A DNA stretch of 64,000 bases, from positions 62,001 to 126,000 of the forward strand of contig DASREM010000038.1 of the NCBI GenBank assembly GCA_035652095.1, in the 5' to 3' direction. The DNA is from DASREM01 sp035652095. GTDB lineage: Bacteria > Acidobacteriota > Terriglobia > Terriglobales > Acidobacteriaceae. The translations under genes were made by a program, and so were the position numbers. Each line of letters starts with the position of its first letter. Positions within the stretch are counted from its first letter, which is position 1. Positions 15,696-25,651 of the stretch are shown here, piece by piece. A model generated the notes under the pieces. It had not been told where the DNA came from and ran no database searches. It saw nothing but the letters and a program-made list of their open reading frames with translations.

Positions 15696-18600
15696 TTACT
15701 GGCCTACACCGGTGACCGGGACAGTCTCCGGTGAGCCATTTCCGTTGTCGTTGATCGTGACTAACGCACTGCGAGTGCCGGTTGCAGTTGGCTTAAACAC
15801 TACATCGAAGGTGCAACTCGCGCCCCCCGCCAGACTGGCGGGACATATGTTGGACTGCACCATGAAGTCCCCTGGGTTCGTCCCCGTCAGCGTGAATGGC
15901 AGGACAATTGTCATCGCCTGCGTTCCTGTATTCATCAACGTAACGGTCTGTGGACTGCTGGTGCCTCCGACCGTTGTATTGCCGAATGCAAGACTGGGCG
16001 GCGTCAACTTGCCGAAGGTGCCCGTCCCAGAGACTGAAACTGTTTGGGGACTGTTCGGTGCATTGTCTGTCAGCGTGATGGTTCCCGTCAGGAGCCCGCT
16101 AGTTTTGGGAGTGAACTGGACGTTGAACAGGCAACTTGCTCCAGGCGCCAAAGGCGAAACGCAAGCGCCCTTGGAGGTCTTAAAGTTCGCACTCGAAGAA
16201 GTAGGTCCAGTAAACGTCAGGTTCATATTCCCGTAGTTCGTTAACGTGACTTTCTGAATGACGCTGGCGCTGCCCACGAGCGTCACCGGGAAGGTAAGAC
16301 TGCTGACATTGAGCCTCGCTCCGGCCCCGTTTCCTTGGCCGGTCAACGCGACGTTCTGAGTCATGCTGGGAGCGTTGTCGGTAAAGGTTAGGGCTCCAAT
16401 CCGATCTCCCACGTCCGTGGCGGTGAGCGTTACCTGGGTTGTGCAGCTTGCCCCAATCGCCAGCGCCGAGCCGCAGGTGGTCACTTGCGAGTAGTCGCTC
16501 ATGTTGATCCCGGTCAATCCAACTGTGAGATTGCCCAATAACGCGGAACCCGAGTTGGTCAACGTGACCGTTTGAGCGGAACTAGGCACTCCCAGGTTCA
16601 AGGCCCCGAAATTGATGCTTCCCGGAACCAGCACCGGCACCGGATTGTTCAGGAAAATGCTTGCTGTGTTCGCGATCTGGTTTGCGGCAGCGATATCTGG
16701 AGCTGTGTCTCCGTTGAAATCAGCCACTGCAATCGCCTCGCTTGGACCTTGTGAAAGCGCCGTGGTTAGGTGATCCACGTGGAACTGGAAGGTTCCGTTG
16801 CCATTGCCGAGCAGCGTCGAAATGCGATTGGCGGATGCCGAACTGGCCCCAATGGCAAGATCGTTCTTGAGATCGTTGTCCAGATCGGCGACTACGACCG
16901 AGAAGGGTCCTTTCGCCGTGGGATAGTCAACATGGCTCTGGAAAGTTCCATTACCGTTGCCAATCAGAATCGAAACCGTATTGCTGAGACTATTGGTGAC
17001 TGCCAAATCCGGCTTTCCGTCACCGTCAAAGTCGCCAAAGGCGATCGAGCTTGGACCAGATCCCGCCGAATACTGCACTGGCAGGCTGAACGTTCCGTCT
17101 CCGTTGCCCAGCAGCACGGCAACGCTGCCCGATCCGTTATTGGCGGTCGCGATGTCGATTTTGCCGTTTCCGAAGTCGGTTGTCGTGACCCACAACGGGT
17201 TACTCACCGGCCCCGTGGTGTAGGTTTTCTGGGCCTGGAAGGTCCCGTCTCCGTTGCCGAGCAGGACGGAAACGTTCAGATCGTTCTGGTTTGCAACCAC
17301 CAGGTCTTTCTTGCCGTCCACGTTGAAGTCGCCGGTTGCCACGGAAACTGGACGCTTTCCGACCGAGAAAGTTCTTGCCGCCTGGAAGCTGCCGTCTCCA
17401 TTTCCCAGGAACACCGAGATGGTGTTGTCGGTGGCGTTGGTTGCGACCAGGTCCATGTTGCCGTCGTTGTTCAGATCAACCGACAGCACGGACGAGGGCT
17501 TGTTCCCGGTCACCGGTTTGCCGGACTGCGCTGTAAAAGTCCCATCCCCGTTGCCGAGCAAGATGAGCAAATTGTTGTCGGAGCGGTCGGCGATCGCCAG
17601 GTCGAACTTGTTGTCGTTGTTGAAATCTCCCGCCGTTATGCCGTTCGGCATGTTCCCGGTTGCGATCGTCGTCATGTCCTGCAATCCGAGCGTACCTACG
17701 CTGGGAAGGATTGAAACGCTGTTGTCTACATTGTTTGCAATCAAAAGATCAGTGAGGCCGTCTCCGGTCACGTCCGCGGCTGCGAGTGCAACCGGATCGG
17801 AACCGCTGGGAACATCAATGTGAAACTGGAAAGTTCCATCTCCCCGGCCCAACTCAACCGAAACTACGTCACTGGTTGTGGCCGCCGCGGCGACATCGAT
17901 GAAGCCGTCGTGATTGAAATCTCCAACCGCGACTGCACTGACTTTATCGGTCGTCGCCAGGTCAACATGCGTAAGGAACCCGCCCGTGAAGAACGAGTTG
18001 TTGATCATGATAGAGACGTTGGCGATGCCGCTGTTCCCGGTGACTACGTCCGGTTTCAGGTCCTGGTTGAAGTCCGCGACTGCCAGGGAAACCGGATTCG
18101 CCGCGGTAGCGAAGGTTACCTGGGTGTGGAAGCCGTTGGCCGCGCCGCGCAGCAATCCGATGTTGCTGTCTCCGGTGTTCGCCACCACCGCATCCGGGAT
18201 CAGGTCGCCATTGAAATCCGCGATTACCACTCCGTGCGGATTTGTGCCCACCGGAATGGTTCGATTTGTTTTTAGCGTACCGTCGCCATTTCCGATCACG
18301 AACGACATGGTGTTGTCCTGCCCGTTCGTTGCCAGCACGTCCAGCTTCCCGTCTCGGTTCACGTCGCCGAGCGCGAGCGCGTTGGGAGAATTGCCGATGT
18401 TGCGATCCACATGCGTCTGCAAAGTGCCGTCGCCATTGCCGAGCAGCACCGAGATGCTTCCCACCGAACTGCAGGGAGTAGTAGGACAGTTGTTATTGAT
18501 CACCACCACATCGGTTTTGCCGTCGTTATTCATGTCGCCGGTGGCAATTGCGATCGGGTTGGTGCCGACCTGGTAGTCAACATGGGGCTGATAGCTGCCA

Positions 18601-18842
18601 TCAACGTTGGCCACCAGTACGGAAATCGTGTTGTCGTTGAAGTTCGCGACTACCACGTCGGGATGGCCGTCATTGTTCAGGTCCCCGGTTGCGACTCCTT
18701 GCGGATTGTTCCCGGTTCCCACAAACCCTGCATTGAACGTGAAAGTGTGGGCCCACAGTCCGGAGCTCGCGAGCGCGAGAAAGGCGCAGAGAGAAAACAC
18801 ACTCAGAACTGCGCGAAGTGTATAGCTTTTGGTGATTCTCAT
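15696..18842 (-). CDS. Large FG-GAP/VCBS repeat surface protein with ASPM-SPD-2-Hydin modules
   Basis: The protein has 1048 residues from ATG 18842 (GGAGAG upstream), with a signal peptide ending near SSGLWAH. Residues up to about 730 hold some 13 FG-GAP/VCBS repeats of the form VATGDLNNDGHPDVVVAN...LGNGDGTF, each with a calcium-binding D-x-N-x-D-G loop, forming one or two beta-propellers. Three Ig-like ASPM-SPD-2-Hydin (choice-of-anchor D) modules follow (SINFGALNLG, SSLTFPVTLVG, SLAFGNTTVGG). Such proteins are secreted or surface-bound and are thought to mediate adhesion or carbohydrate binding. No catalytic domain is seen. Confidence 0.9.
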   Translation of the reverse strand: MRITKSYTLRAVLSVFSLCAFLALASSGLWAHTFTFNAGFVGTGNNPQGVATGDLNNDGHPDVVVANFNDNTISVLVANVDGSYQPHVDYQVGTNPIAIATGDMNNDGKTDVVVINNNCPTTPCSSVGSISVLLGNGDGTLQTHVDRNIGNSPNALALGDVNRDGKLDVLATNGQDNTMSFVIGNGDGTLKTNRTIPVGTNPHGVVIADFNGDLIPDAVVANTGDSNIGLLRGAANGFHTQVTFATAANPVSLAVADFNQDLKPDVVTGNSGIANVSIMINNSFFTGGFLTHVDLATTDKVSAVAVGDFNHDGFIDVAAAATTSDVVSVELGRGDGTFQFHIDVPSGSDPVALAAADVTGDGLTDLLIANNVDNSVSILPSVGTLGLQDMTTIATGNMPNGITAGDFNNDNKFDLAIADRSDNNLLILLGNGDGTFTAQSGKPVTGNKPSSVLSVDLNNDGNMDLVATNATDNTISVFLGNGDGSFQAARTFSVGKRPVSVATGDFNVDGKKDLVVANQNDLNVSVLLGNGDGTFQAQKTYTTGPVSNPLWVTTTDFGNGKIDIATANNGSGSVAVLLGNGDGTFSLPVQYSAGSGPSSIAFGDFDGDGKPDLAVTNSLSNTVSILIGNGNGTFQSHVDYPTAKGPFSVVVADLDNDLKNDLAIGASSASANRISTLLGNGNGTFQFHVDHLTTALSQGPSEAIAVADFNGDTAPDIAAANQIANTASIFLNNPVPVLVPGSINFGALNLGVPSSAQTVTLTNSGSALLGNLTVGLTGINMSDYSQVTTCGSALAIGASCTTQVTLTATDVGDRIGALTFTDNAPSMTQNVALTGQGNGAGARLNVSSLTFPVTLVGSASVIQKVTLTNYGNMNLTFTGPTSSSANFKTSKGACVSPLAPGASCLFNVQFTPKTSGLLTGTITLTDNAPNSPQTVSVSGTGTFGKLTPPSLAFGNTTVGGTSSPQTVTLMNTGTQAMTIVLPFTLTGTNPGDFMVQSNICPASLAGGASCTFDVVFKPTATGTRSALVTINDNGNGSPETVPVTGVGQ

Positions 18843-19028
18843 TTTTACTCTCCTGCTAAAAAATGTCGACACTCACTACCAAACCGCTGGGAGCGGGATC
18901 GTAAATGCCACGCGCAGGCGGCCGGTCGCGGCCCAAGCATTTTTTCCTCAGGCTGTCCCGGGCGCCCGCAAAAATTACGAGCAAAGAGGGAAGTCGACTG
19001 CAAACTACCGGTCCCCACCGGGCGCGTT

Positions 19029-20759
19029 TCAAGATGCCCGGTTTGCTGCCAGAACGTAACTGGTGGCCGCCTTCGAGAGCACGAAATTGTCAATGACCAG
19101 CGCATCAATGCCGGAACAGAAGTAGCTGCGCACGGCGTCGCGTGGTTTCACAACTAAGGGCTCTCCAAACAAATTGAACGAAGTGTTGACCAGGATCGGC
19201 GCCGGCGCTTTCTCTCCAAAACGCTTCAGCAGGCGCCAGTACTGCGGGTTCGCTTCCTTGCTCACCACGTGCAAACGGACCAGGTTGCCGGGAAGCAGGA
19301 AGCCTTCAGGCAGAACCTTCACGTCGGGCTTGGCCCATCCCAGGGAATTCATCCCGCGGCACAGGTCGGAAGCCTCGAAGTAGCGGGCGCAATCCTCCTC
19401 CGGCACCGATACTGCAAACGGCCGGAACCACTCACGGTGCTTGATGTAATCGTTAAGATTTTCGTGGACGTATTCCGCCCAGGGGGAGGCGAGCAAGCTG
19501 CGGTGACCCAGGGCACGCGGTCCGAACTCGCTTCCGCCCTGGAACCAGCCGACGATCTTCCCCGACTCCAGAAAGCTAAGCGCGGTATCCAGCTTCCGAT
19601 CTTCGGTGATTTGCAGCGCGTAACGCGCCTTGCAATTGTCCAGCACGTCCTTGATGTCGGTCCGGCTGCAGGTCGGCCCGGAATAAAGTTCGAACATGGC
19701 ATTTCCGCGCGGCTTATTCAGAGTCTGATGCCAGGCGAGCAGGCCGGCCCCGATTGCGTTTCCCGAGTTGCCCGGCGCGGGAGGCACATAAACTTCCCCC
19801 ATTCCTAAACGCCGCTCCAGGTTCGCCACCAGCAGTGTGTTCTGAAAGAGTCCCCCGGCGAAGCATACGTTGCGTACTCCTGTTTTCTCCCGCATGTATT
19901 CCATCAGGGAGCCAATCAGTTCCGTGCACGCCGCTTGCAGGCTGCTGGCCAGGCTCGCACGCTGCTCTTCGGACATTTCCTTGCTGCTCTGGTCGATTCC
20001 CACTTCGCGATAGAATTTTTCCGAGAAGGTAAGCCGCCCCGCCAGCCCCCGATTGGTGTAGGCAAAATTCAGCCGGGGCAGATGGTTCTTTGGATTTCGC
20101 AACATGGCGAGGAACACGTCTTTGTAAGCAGGCTCGCCCTTCAAGCTCAGCCATTGCGTTTTGTGCTCGTCGTGCCGTGGGATGAAACCCAAAAGCGCCG
20201 TAACCTGCGCATAAATCCACGCCAGGGAATTTGGAAATGCGATCGTCTTCAACGTCCGCAGCGAGGCGCCCTCGCCCATCGCCAGCATCCCGGAATTTCC
20301 ATCCCCTTCCTGGTCCAGCGTCAGGACCAGTGCGCGATCGAATGGTGAAAGAAGAAACGAGTTCGCGGCATGACAAAGGTGGTGGTCGAAACTTCGTACC
20401 GTAGATGACACTGCGTGCTTCTTACGCAAACTGCGCAGGCTCTGCAAATCCCGGGCGATCACCCCGAGTTCGTTGGCTTCGTGGTACGCCGCGGAAATGG
20501 GAGAGAATGGGGACAACCGCGCGCGCAGCAGCGAACGCCGGCTCCAGCCGCGGAAAGGCCTGCCCGTCACCGCCACCATGTCCAAATCGTTCAACGACAC
20601 GCCCTTGGCTTCGAGGCAGTAGCGGATGGCCTCTTCCGGCACACCGCTGCTCTTCGAACGCGTCAGCTTGTCGTTTTCGATTGCAGCCCTGATCACTCCG
20701 TCTTCAAACAGAGCGGCCGCGGTATCGTGTTTGAAAGAAGTCAGCCCCAGTATGAGCAT
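19029..20759 (-). CDS. Carbamoyltransferase, NodU/CmcH family (copy 1)
   Basis: The protein has 576 residues and two domains. The N-terminal Kae1-like domain has HD at 11-12 and the metal-binding H126-H127-x2-H130 (HHLCHAANS), which makes and uses carbamoyl-adenylate from carbamoyl phosphate and ATP. The C-terminal domain carries FGPRALGHRSLLA and ILVNTSFNLFGEP. It transfers carbamoyl to a sugar hydroxyl. It is shorter and diverged from the second copy (25652-27439), so it probably acts on another position or sugar. It is the last gene of the minus-strand EPS locus. Confidence 0.9.
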   Translation of the reverse strand: MLILGLTSFKHDTAAALFEDGVIRAAIENDKLTRSKSSGVPEEAIRYCLEAKGVSLNDLDMVAVTGRPFRGWSRRSLLRARLSPFSPISAAYHEANELGVIARDLQSLRSLRKKHAVSSTVRSFDHHLCHAANSFLLSPFDRALVLTLDQEGDGNSGMLAMGEGASLRTLKTIAFPNSLAWIYAQVTALLGFIPRHDEHKTQWLSLKGEPAYKDVFLAMLRNPKNHLPRLNFAYTNRGLAGRLTFSEKFYREVGIDQSSKEMSEEQRASLASSLQAACTELIGSLMEYMREKTGVRNVCFAGGLFQNTLLVANLERRLGMGEVYVPPAPGNSGNAIGAGLLAWHQTLNKPRGNAMFELYSGPTCSRTDIKDVLDNCKARYALQITEDRKLDTALSFLESGKIVGWFQGGSEFGPRALGHRSLLASPWAEYVHENLNDYIKHREWFRPFAVSVPEEDCARYFEASDLCRGMNSLGWAKPDVKVLPEGFLLPGNLVRLHVVSKEANPQYWRLLKRFGEKAPAPILVNTSFNLFGEPLVVKPRDAVRSYFCSGIDALVIDNFVLSKAATSYVLAANRAS

Positions 20760-20798
20760 GCGTGATCCCGATCAAAATCTTCCAGGCGAATGTTGGCC

Positions 20799-21062
20799 CT
20801 AGTCGTCGTCTCCACCGCTGTTGGCGATGGGGTCCAGTTCGAGCAGAAGCGGACTTTCCTTGGCTAGAAACTCGACGTGTCCACATTTTGGGCAGACCAG
20901 CATCGCGTGACCGCGGCTGATCCCATAAGGTAAGAACGTGAACCGCGTCGGGCGATAGTCGGTCAGTTCGGTATTGCACCGGAGGCAGGATACTGCGGGT
21001 CCTTCCTTGAGCGGCCATAAGCCCGCGGACACGGGCTCGGGATTGCCTGGCTGGGTCTTCAT
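20799..21062 (-). CDS. Small zinc-ribbon protein, function unknown
   Basis: The protein has 87 residues. Two CxxC pairs, CLRC near residue 26 and CPKC near 57, are about 30 residues apart as in zinc ribbons, separated by a DYRPTRFTFLPYG segment. The C-terminus is acidic (SGGDDD). Start ATG 21062 has GAGGA upstream. It lies between a carbamoyltransferase and an SGNH hydrolase gene. It could be a metal-bound partner of an EPS enzyme or an unrelated regulator. Confidence 0.65.
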   Translation of the reverse strand: MKTQPGNPEPVSAGLWPLKEGPAVSCLRCNTELTDYRPTRFTFLPYGISRGHAMLVCPKCGHVEFLAKESPLLLELDPIANSGGDDD

Positions 21063-21245
21063 GTTTTCCTCGATAAGTAAGGGTGGAAGCCTGGGCGCTG
21101 GCTACCGATCTTGCCGCTTAATACGGCAATTTCACTGCCACCCAGGTGAACCCTTCACCTTGTAAGTCACAAGAAAGAAGGGGGAAGTGCCGCGGCGCTC
21201 GGCCAAACGTGCAGTCTCTTGCGGCTTTAGGACAATTTTCTGCTC

Positions 21246-22547
21246 TTACGGCCTGCTGGGGACCATGTTGGTTGACGTTTGATGCCCGCTTCCCAACAGA
21301 GGGGAAAGGAAACCTGCCAGCTGTTGCCCAACCTTCTGTGTGCCACTTTCGTTCATGTGGCACTGATCCAGAAAATATTGCGGAAGGTCCGCGGCTTGGT
21401 TGTCCGCAAGAGCCTGGTTGGTCCGCAGCAACGGGATTTTATGTTGTTCGGCAAATTCGCCGAACTTCAGTTGGAACGGCCCCTTGGTGTCGTACTGGTT
21501 GGTGCGCGCGTCGAACCCGGTGAACAGAAGGAACACCGGTTTCACGTTTCGTGCCTGAAGGTCGTCGTAGAAGCTCTGCAGCGATTTCGTGTAGCGCAGA
21601 TCCACGTCTTCCTGCGACAGGGTCCGGAAATTGGTGCCTGGAACCATGTACTTCTTCATCCGGTTATAGGAGGAACGCGCCCAATTCTCTACGATCAAAT
21701 CGTAGAGCGCGATGCTGCGCACGTGGTTCTTGAAGCGCACGGCCGCCGCAAACCGGTCTTTGGTTTTGGCATCACTGTCTACTAGATGACCAAGACCACC
21801 TTCATTAAAGCTGTACCCCACAATCACAAATTCCGGATGAACGCCTCGGTTCCACAAATATAGGAACTTCTGCCGCATGAACGGGACCGGGTAAGCGTCC
21901 ACTCCGCCGTTCAGGACCGCAAACTGACCCGGATAATCCCGGTCCAGGGCGCGCTGCAACTCTGCGGGATAAGTGTGCTGGTCATCCACTCCGTACCCGT
22001 ATGTCACGGAATCTCCCAGGCACAGGATGACGTGTTTGCCCGCAAGTTCCACCGGTCCACCGCGCAACCCTAGTTGGTTGATGGTCGAGTGCGTCAGCGA
22101 AATCTTCTCTACGTACTCCTGGTTGGGGATGGGCGTGAATAGCAAGTCGCCTTGGCGCTCGTAGAGAAGCACTCGATCATAGCTCGCGCAGCGCAGACCG
22201 AATTCGCACGCGACCAGCAGGATCGGAAGCACCATCATGGACCGAAACCAGGGAGAACACAGAAACGCCCCGAACGGCTTCTTCGCGCCGGGATCGGTCG
22301 AAATGCTGCGCGCGACAAACGGAATGTGGCCGCAGACCTTTCCCATCGCGATCACCGCATACCCGATATACAGCGTCGCGACCAGCGGGATGATGTTCAG
22401 CCAGTCGAGGTGAATGTTCCGGATGTAGATACCATGGAAGATAACCGCCAGGATTGCCACGATGAGCAGCACGAACTGCACGCGCGTTCCCTTGTTGGCG
22501 GCGGGAATTTCATTCACCGGTTCGAGTTTGGGCGAGGTTTCAATCAT
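21246..22547 (-). CDS. Membrane-anchored SGNH hydrolase
   Basis: The protein has 433 residues. Three hydrophobic helices lie in the first 120 residues (about 23-42, 50-69, 104-120), then an SGNH/GDSL domain with nucleophile Ser180 (LGDSVTYG), an NEG block near 248-250 and the catalytic pair Asp394/His397 (LDQCHMNESG). The domain is expected in the periplasm. Related membrane SGNH proteins in EPS loci add or remove O-acetyl groups. Here it probably tunes acylation of the EPS (inference). The last residues after GSGHQTS look non-conserved. Confidence 0.8.
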   Translation of the reverse strand: MIETSPKLEPVNEIPAANKGTRVQFVLLIVAILAVIFHGIYIRNIHLDWLNIIPLVATLYIGYAVIAMGKVCGHIPFVARSISTDPGAKKPFGAFLCSPWFRSMMVLPILLVACEFGLRCASYDRVLLYERQGDLLFTPIPNQEYVEKISLTHSTINQLGLRGGPVELAGKHVILCLGDSVTYGYGVDDQHTYPAELQRALDRDYPGQFAVLNGGVDAYPVPFMRQKFLYLWNRGVHPEFVIVGYSFNEGGLGHLVDSDAKTKDRFAAAVRFKNHVRSIALYDLIVENWARSSYNRMKKYMVPGTNFRTLSQEDVDLRYTKSLQSFYDDLQARNVKPVFLLFTGFDARTNQYDTKGPFQLKFGEFAEQHKIPLLRTNQALADNQAADLPQYFLDQCHMNESGTQKVGQQLAGFLSPLLGSGHQTSTNMVPSRP

Positions 22548-22562
22548 GGCCGGTATTCAGTC

Positions 22563-23426
22563 CTAAGCGTTGGTTCCGGTGAGTGCCTGCTCGGTTGAAG
22601 CTTTCACCACGGTCTTCCAACTTGGAAATCCCATGCGTGCCATGGTCTCGCCGGCGTACTGTTCGATGAAGTCCAATTGTGCTTCCGTGAGTTTGTCCCG
22701 CCATCCCATGACCGCGCCTTTGCGGACGAATCGGCCTTCTTCGCTGTTGGTCTTGTGAAGCTTTTGCGCGCTTGCTTCTCGTGCTCGCATCTTGTCAACG
22801 GTGTTATCGGCGATCGCTTCAGCAATCACCTCGCGCTGCACTGCGAAGCCCAGGAAGTCGACGATACTCTCCAGTGTCTCCTGCGTGTTGCGGCGCATGT
22901 CGGCGAACATGATGGGAAGCAGGTCGCCGCGCTTGGCCAGCGGCGAATCCAGCCAGTTGGGGATGTGTTCCTGCCAGGAGCCGAAGCCATTGACCGTTCC
23001 CTTCAAAAAACGGTCAAGATAGGTGTCGAAGTCTCCCCACCATACCAGGCCCAGTTCGTTTTCTCTGGAGTATTGCGAGAGCAGCACATCGCGAACATCG
23101 CGGATCAAGTAAACCGCGCGCTTGTAGGTCGGACGATACACCTCGTGGGTCTTGATCAGACGGCCGTCCCCGGGCAGCAGGTGCAATGCGTCTTTGTGGA
23201 TCCCGATTTCTGGAATCACATTGTTGACGTCATCAAACGCAGCCGAGTGGCCGGTCAGAATCTTCGTCAGTAGGAACCGCAGCCACGTATTGCCTGACCG
23301 GGGGTACGACGCGATCATGATGTCGTTGCGATCGATTCCACGATGGCGCATCCAGATTATCGGGGCGCGCAGCAGCGTCTTGGAAGCTTTGTGCCGGATT
23401 TTACGGTAGGTGGAGATCTGCTTCAT
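22563..23426 (-). CDS. PAPS-dependent sulfotransferase (copy 1)
   Basis: The protein has 287 residues. The 5'-phosphosulfate loop is ASYPRSGNTWLR at 39-50, the 3'-phosphate motif is RDVRDVLLSQYSR and the C-terminal RKGAVMGWRDKL matches the R-K-G-x3-G-W motif of Sulfotransfer_1 proteins. It transfers sulfate from PAPS to a hydroxyl, here most likely of an EPS sugar because it lies between EPS genes. A paralogue is at 34514-35389. No PAPS-synthesis genes are in the window. Confidence 0.9.
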   Translation of the reverse strand: MKQISTYRKIRHKASKTLLRAPIIWMRHRGIDRNDIMIASYPRSGNTWLRFLLTKILTGHSAAFDDVNNVIPEIGIHKDALHLLPGDGRLIKTHEVYRPTYKRAVYLIRDVRDVLLSQYSRENELGLVWWGDFDTYLDRFLKGTVNGFGSWQEHIPNWLDSPLAKRGDLLPIMFADMRRNTQETLESIVDFLGFAVQREVIAEAIADNTVDKMRAREASAQKLHKTNSEEGRFVRKGAVMGWRDKLTEAQLDFIEQYAGETMARMGFPSWKTVVKASTEQALTGTNA

Positions 23427-23450
23427 ACAAGGGCCTCAGCCTGGAAGTCC

Positions 23451-24236
23451 TCAGCAGGCGCCCGTGCCCCACAAAACCGCGGGCAGCGTCGCCAACAGGA
23501 TCTTGATATCTAACCAAACGTTGAAATTCAGCAGGTATTCAACATCGTGCGGCATCATTCCGATCACGCTGGTGTTGTTCTCGCGGTCGCGAATCTGCCA
23601 CAAGCCGGTGATTCCCGGGCGCATGGTGCAACGCACGCGGCGGACTTTCGGATACGGCTGCATCATGTGGAGCACCAGCGGTCGCGGTCCGACCAGGCTC
23701 ATGTCGCCCTTCAGCACGTTCCACAGTTGCGGAAGCTCATCAATGCTGGTCTTGCGGATCAGACCGCCTACGGGCGTGATGCGAGGGTCTTTCTTCAACT
23801 TCAACAGCACGCCACTCTTCTCGATCTCCTTCAACTGTGCCTGGTTCACAACCTTGTCCTGATCGGTTCGCATGGAGCGGAACTTCAGGCACATGAAGTG
23901 CCCCTGGTTCATCGCCCAGCGCTTGTGGCTGTAGAAAATTGGCCCCACCGAGGTGAGCCTCACCGCGATCGCCGTGGCAAGCAGAAACGGCGCCAGCACG
24001 ATGATCAGCAGGAAGCTTCCCACGATATCAATCACGCGCTTAATGGCCAGATTGATACGGCGGGACAGGGTGCGGGATTTCGCTTTCAGCTCCGTTTCCA
24101 CTCGATCCAGATCCTGCATGATCCAGCGGTAGCGGTCGCTCTCGATCACCGCTGCGGCCGAGTAGAAATAGTCTGGAATCGCCGCCGCTTCGGTAGCGTC
24201 TCCTTCTAGAGAAGCCTTGATTGGTTCAAGTCCCAT
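23451..24236 (-). CDS. Initiating sugar-phosphate transferase (polyprenyl phosphate)
   Basis: The protein has 261 residues. One hydrophobic hairpin (IVGSFLLIIVLAPFLLATAIA, about 71-91) is followed by the bacterial sugar transferase domain of monotopic phosphoglycosyltransferases: KFRSMRTDQD, RKTSIDELPQLWNVLKGDMS, VGPRPL and RPGITGLWQI. The conserved D-E pair (SIDELPQ) is catalytic. It loads the first sugar phosphate onto undecaprenyl phosphate at the inner membrane and so starts the EPS repeat unit. It lacks the N-terminal four-helix part of the WbaP type. Confidence 0.93.
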   Translation of the reverse strand: MGLEPIKASLEGDATEAAAIPDYFYSAAAVIESDRYRWIMQDLDRVETELKAKSRTLSRRINLAIKRVIDIVGSFLLIIVLAPFLLATAIAVRLTSVGPIFYSHKRWAMNQGHFMCLKFRSMRTDQDKVVNQAQLKEIEKSGVLLKLKKDPRITPVGGLIRKTSIDELPQLWNVLKGDMSLVGPRPLVLHMMQPYPKVRRVRCTMRPGITGLWQIRDRENNTSVIGMMPHDVEYLLNFNVWLDIKILLATLPAVLWGTGAC

Positions 24237-24385
24237 GATGAATTCATCCCCGCGACAAGTTATTTAGTGAACCACCACATATCGTTCCGTGCTGCTGGTT
24301 ACTTTCTTGCGAGTGATGATCTACTGCTTCCACGCCGCCGGAGTGGCGTGGCTTGGAACCGGGGGGTCCTTACTTCCACTTCCGG

Positions 24386-25594
24386 TCAGGCGACGCGTAC
24401 ACCTTCTTCGGCGAGCAACTGCCGCGCAAGCATCATTGCTCGTCCGATCGCCTGATCCATGTCGTAATACCGGTACTCGCCGAGCCTGCCGCAAATCATG
24501 GTTCCGGGAATGGCTTCCGCTCGCGCTCTGTACCGCTTGTAGAGTTCCTGGTTCTCCTGGTCAGGGAAGGGATACTCTTGATGGTTTGGATCTTCCGGAC
24601 TGTACGTGTATTCCCGGGTCAAAACCGTGCCTTTGATGTGAGGTATGTCCTCGGGCGGCATCATGTGTTTCCACTCGAGAGTGCGGATGTACGGCCCGTT
24701 TTCCGGGTCCGGATTATTGACCTGCCCGCAGGGTTGCACCAGATCCCGATCCGGAATGTAGGAGTGTTCACGCCGCTGCCCGCGATAACGAAGCCTTCCC
24801 AGGTCGTAGCCGAAGAATTCGTCAATCGGTCCCGTGAACACCAACAGCTTCTTCGCCGTCACCACTTCTTTGTGCTTGAGGTAATCGAACCCAACCACGA
24901 CCGGAATTCCGGCCAGGATGTTCTTGCTGAACTCGGCGTATCCCTCGCGCGGAATTCCCTGGTACTTGTGCCGCATCAGCCGTGGCTCATCGTCTTCGCG
25001 CACATCAAAGCGCTTGGCGAGTTCCGCCGAGAGTTCGCAGGCTTTTACGCCCCACTGCTTCTCGCTGTAACCTTTCACGAATTTGCGGTACACGATTTCC
25101 GGCATCATGGATAACGATGCCTCTTCGAAGTTGGTGGGCTTGCCCGTGAACGACGGCTTCCAGTCCTTGCCGACCACTCGAGCGATGTAACTGCCCGCGA
25201 TCGGCCAATTCTCGATCTGTCCGTCTACATAGGATTTAACGACTGCTTCAAACTTGTAGAATTCGGCAAAGCGGTTGACGAACTCCCAAATCTCTTCCGA
25301 TCCAGTCCGGAAATAATGCGGTCCATAAGTATGGATCCGCACGCCGCTCGGATGCTTGTGGTCGTGAACGTTCCCGCCCAAGTGAGCGCGCCGCTCAATC
25401 ACCACCACGTCGCGCCCCGCGTCGGTCAACATCCGTGCGATGGTTCCACCCGTAAGCCCGGAACCCACAATGATGTAATCGGCGCTAAGCGGGGGGCTGT
25501 AGGTGTTCATTTCCGGATCAGCCAGTGGCTTGGTCCCGGGGCCCAGGTCCGATTCCAGCACTTCGAGAGGCTTCAATGTCGTCTCTGTGCTCAT
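24386..25594 (-). CDS. glf: UDP-galactopyranose mutase
   Basis: The protein has 402 residues. An N-terminal extension of about 35 residues precedes the FAD-binding VGSGLTGGTIARML. Other family marks are HLGGNVHD, GPHYFRT, GYSEKQWG and the C-terminal GRLGEYRYYDMDQAIGRAM. It converts UDP-galactopyranose to UDP-galactofuranose using reduced flavin. Together with galE this predicts galactofuranose in the polymer. A spacer of about 150 bases separates it from the phosphoglycosyltransferase gene; that spacer holds a seven-bp hairpin (24330-24351). Confidence 0.93.
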   Translation of the reverse strand: MSTETTLKPLEVLESDLGPGTKPLADPEMNTYSPPLSADYIIVGSGLTGGTIARMLTDAGRDVVVIERRAHLGGNVHDHKHPSGVRIHTYGPHYFRTGSEEIWEFVNRFAEFYKFEAVVKSYVDGQIENWPIAGSYIARVVGKDWKPSFTGKPTNFEEASLSMMPEIVYRKFVKGYSEKQWGVKACELSAELAKRFDVREDDEPRLMRHKYQGIPREGYAEFSKNILAGIPVVVGFDYLKHKEVVTAKKLLVFTGPIDEFFGYDLGRLRYRGQRREHSYIPDRDLVQPCGQVNNPDPENGPYIRTLEWKHMMPPEDIPHIKGTVLTREYTYSPEDPNHQEYPFPDQENQELYKRYRARAEAIPGTMICGRLGEYRYYDMDQAIGRAMMLARQLLAEEGVRVA

Positions 25595-25651
25595 TCGTCT
25601 TGATGGGGCAGAGAAGCGATCCCTCTGCCCGGGTTCGAGTGCATTGAAACT

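Noticed and set aside
16770..17714. A 314-codon open frame on the plus strand inside the FG-GAP gene
   Set aside because: It is antisense to repeated calcium-loop coding sequence; its product is a repeated V/E/R-rich pattern mirroring the real repeats and has no recognisable domain.
15696..18842. Repeated DNA pattern that might be a CRISPR array
   Set aside because: The periodicity equals the FG-GAP protein repeat, varies in sequence and is in frame within a gene.
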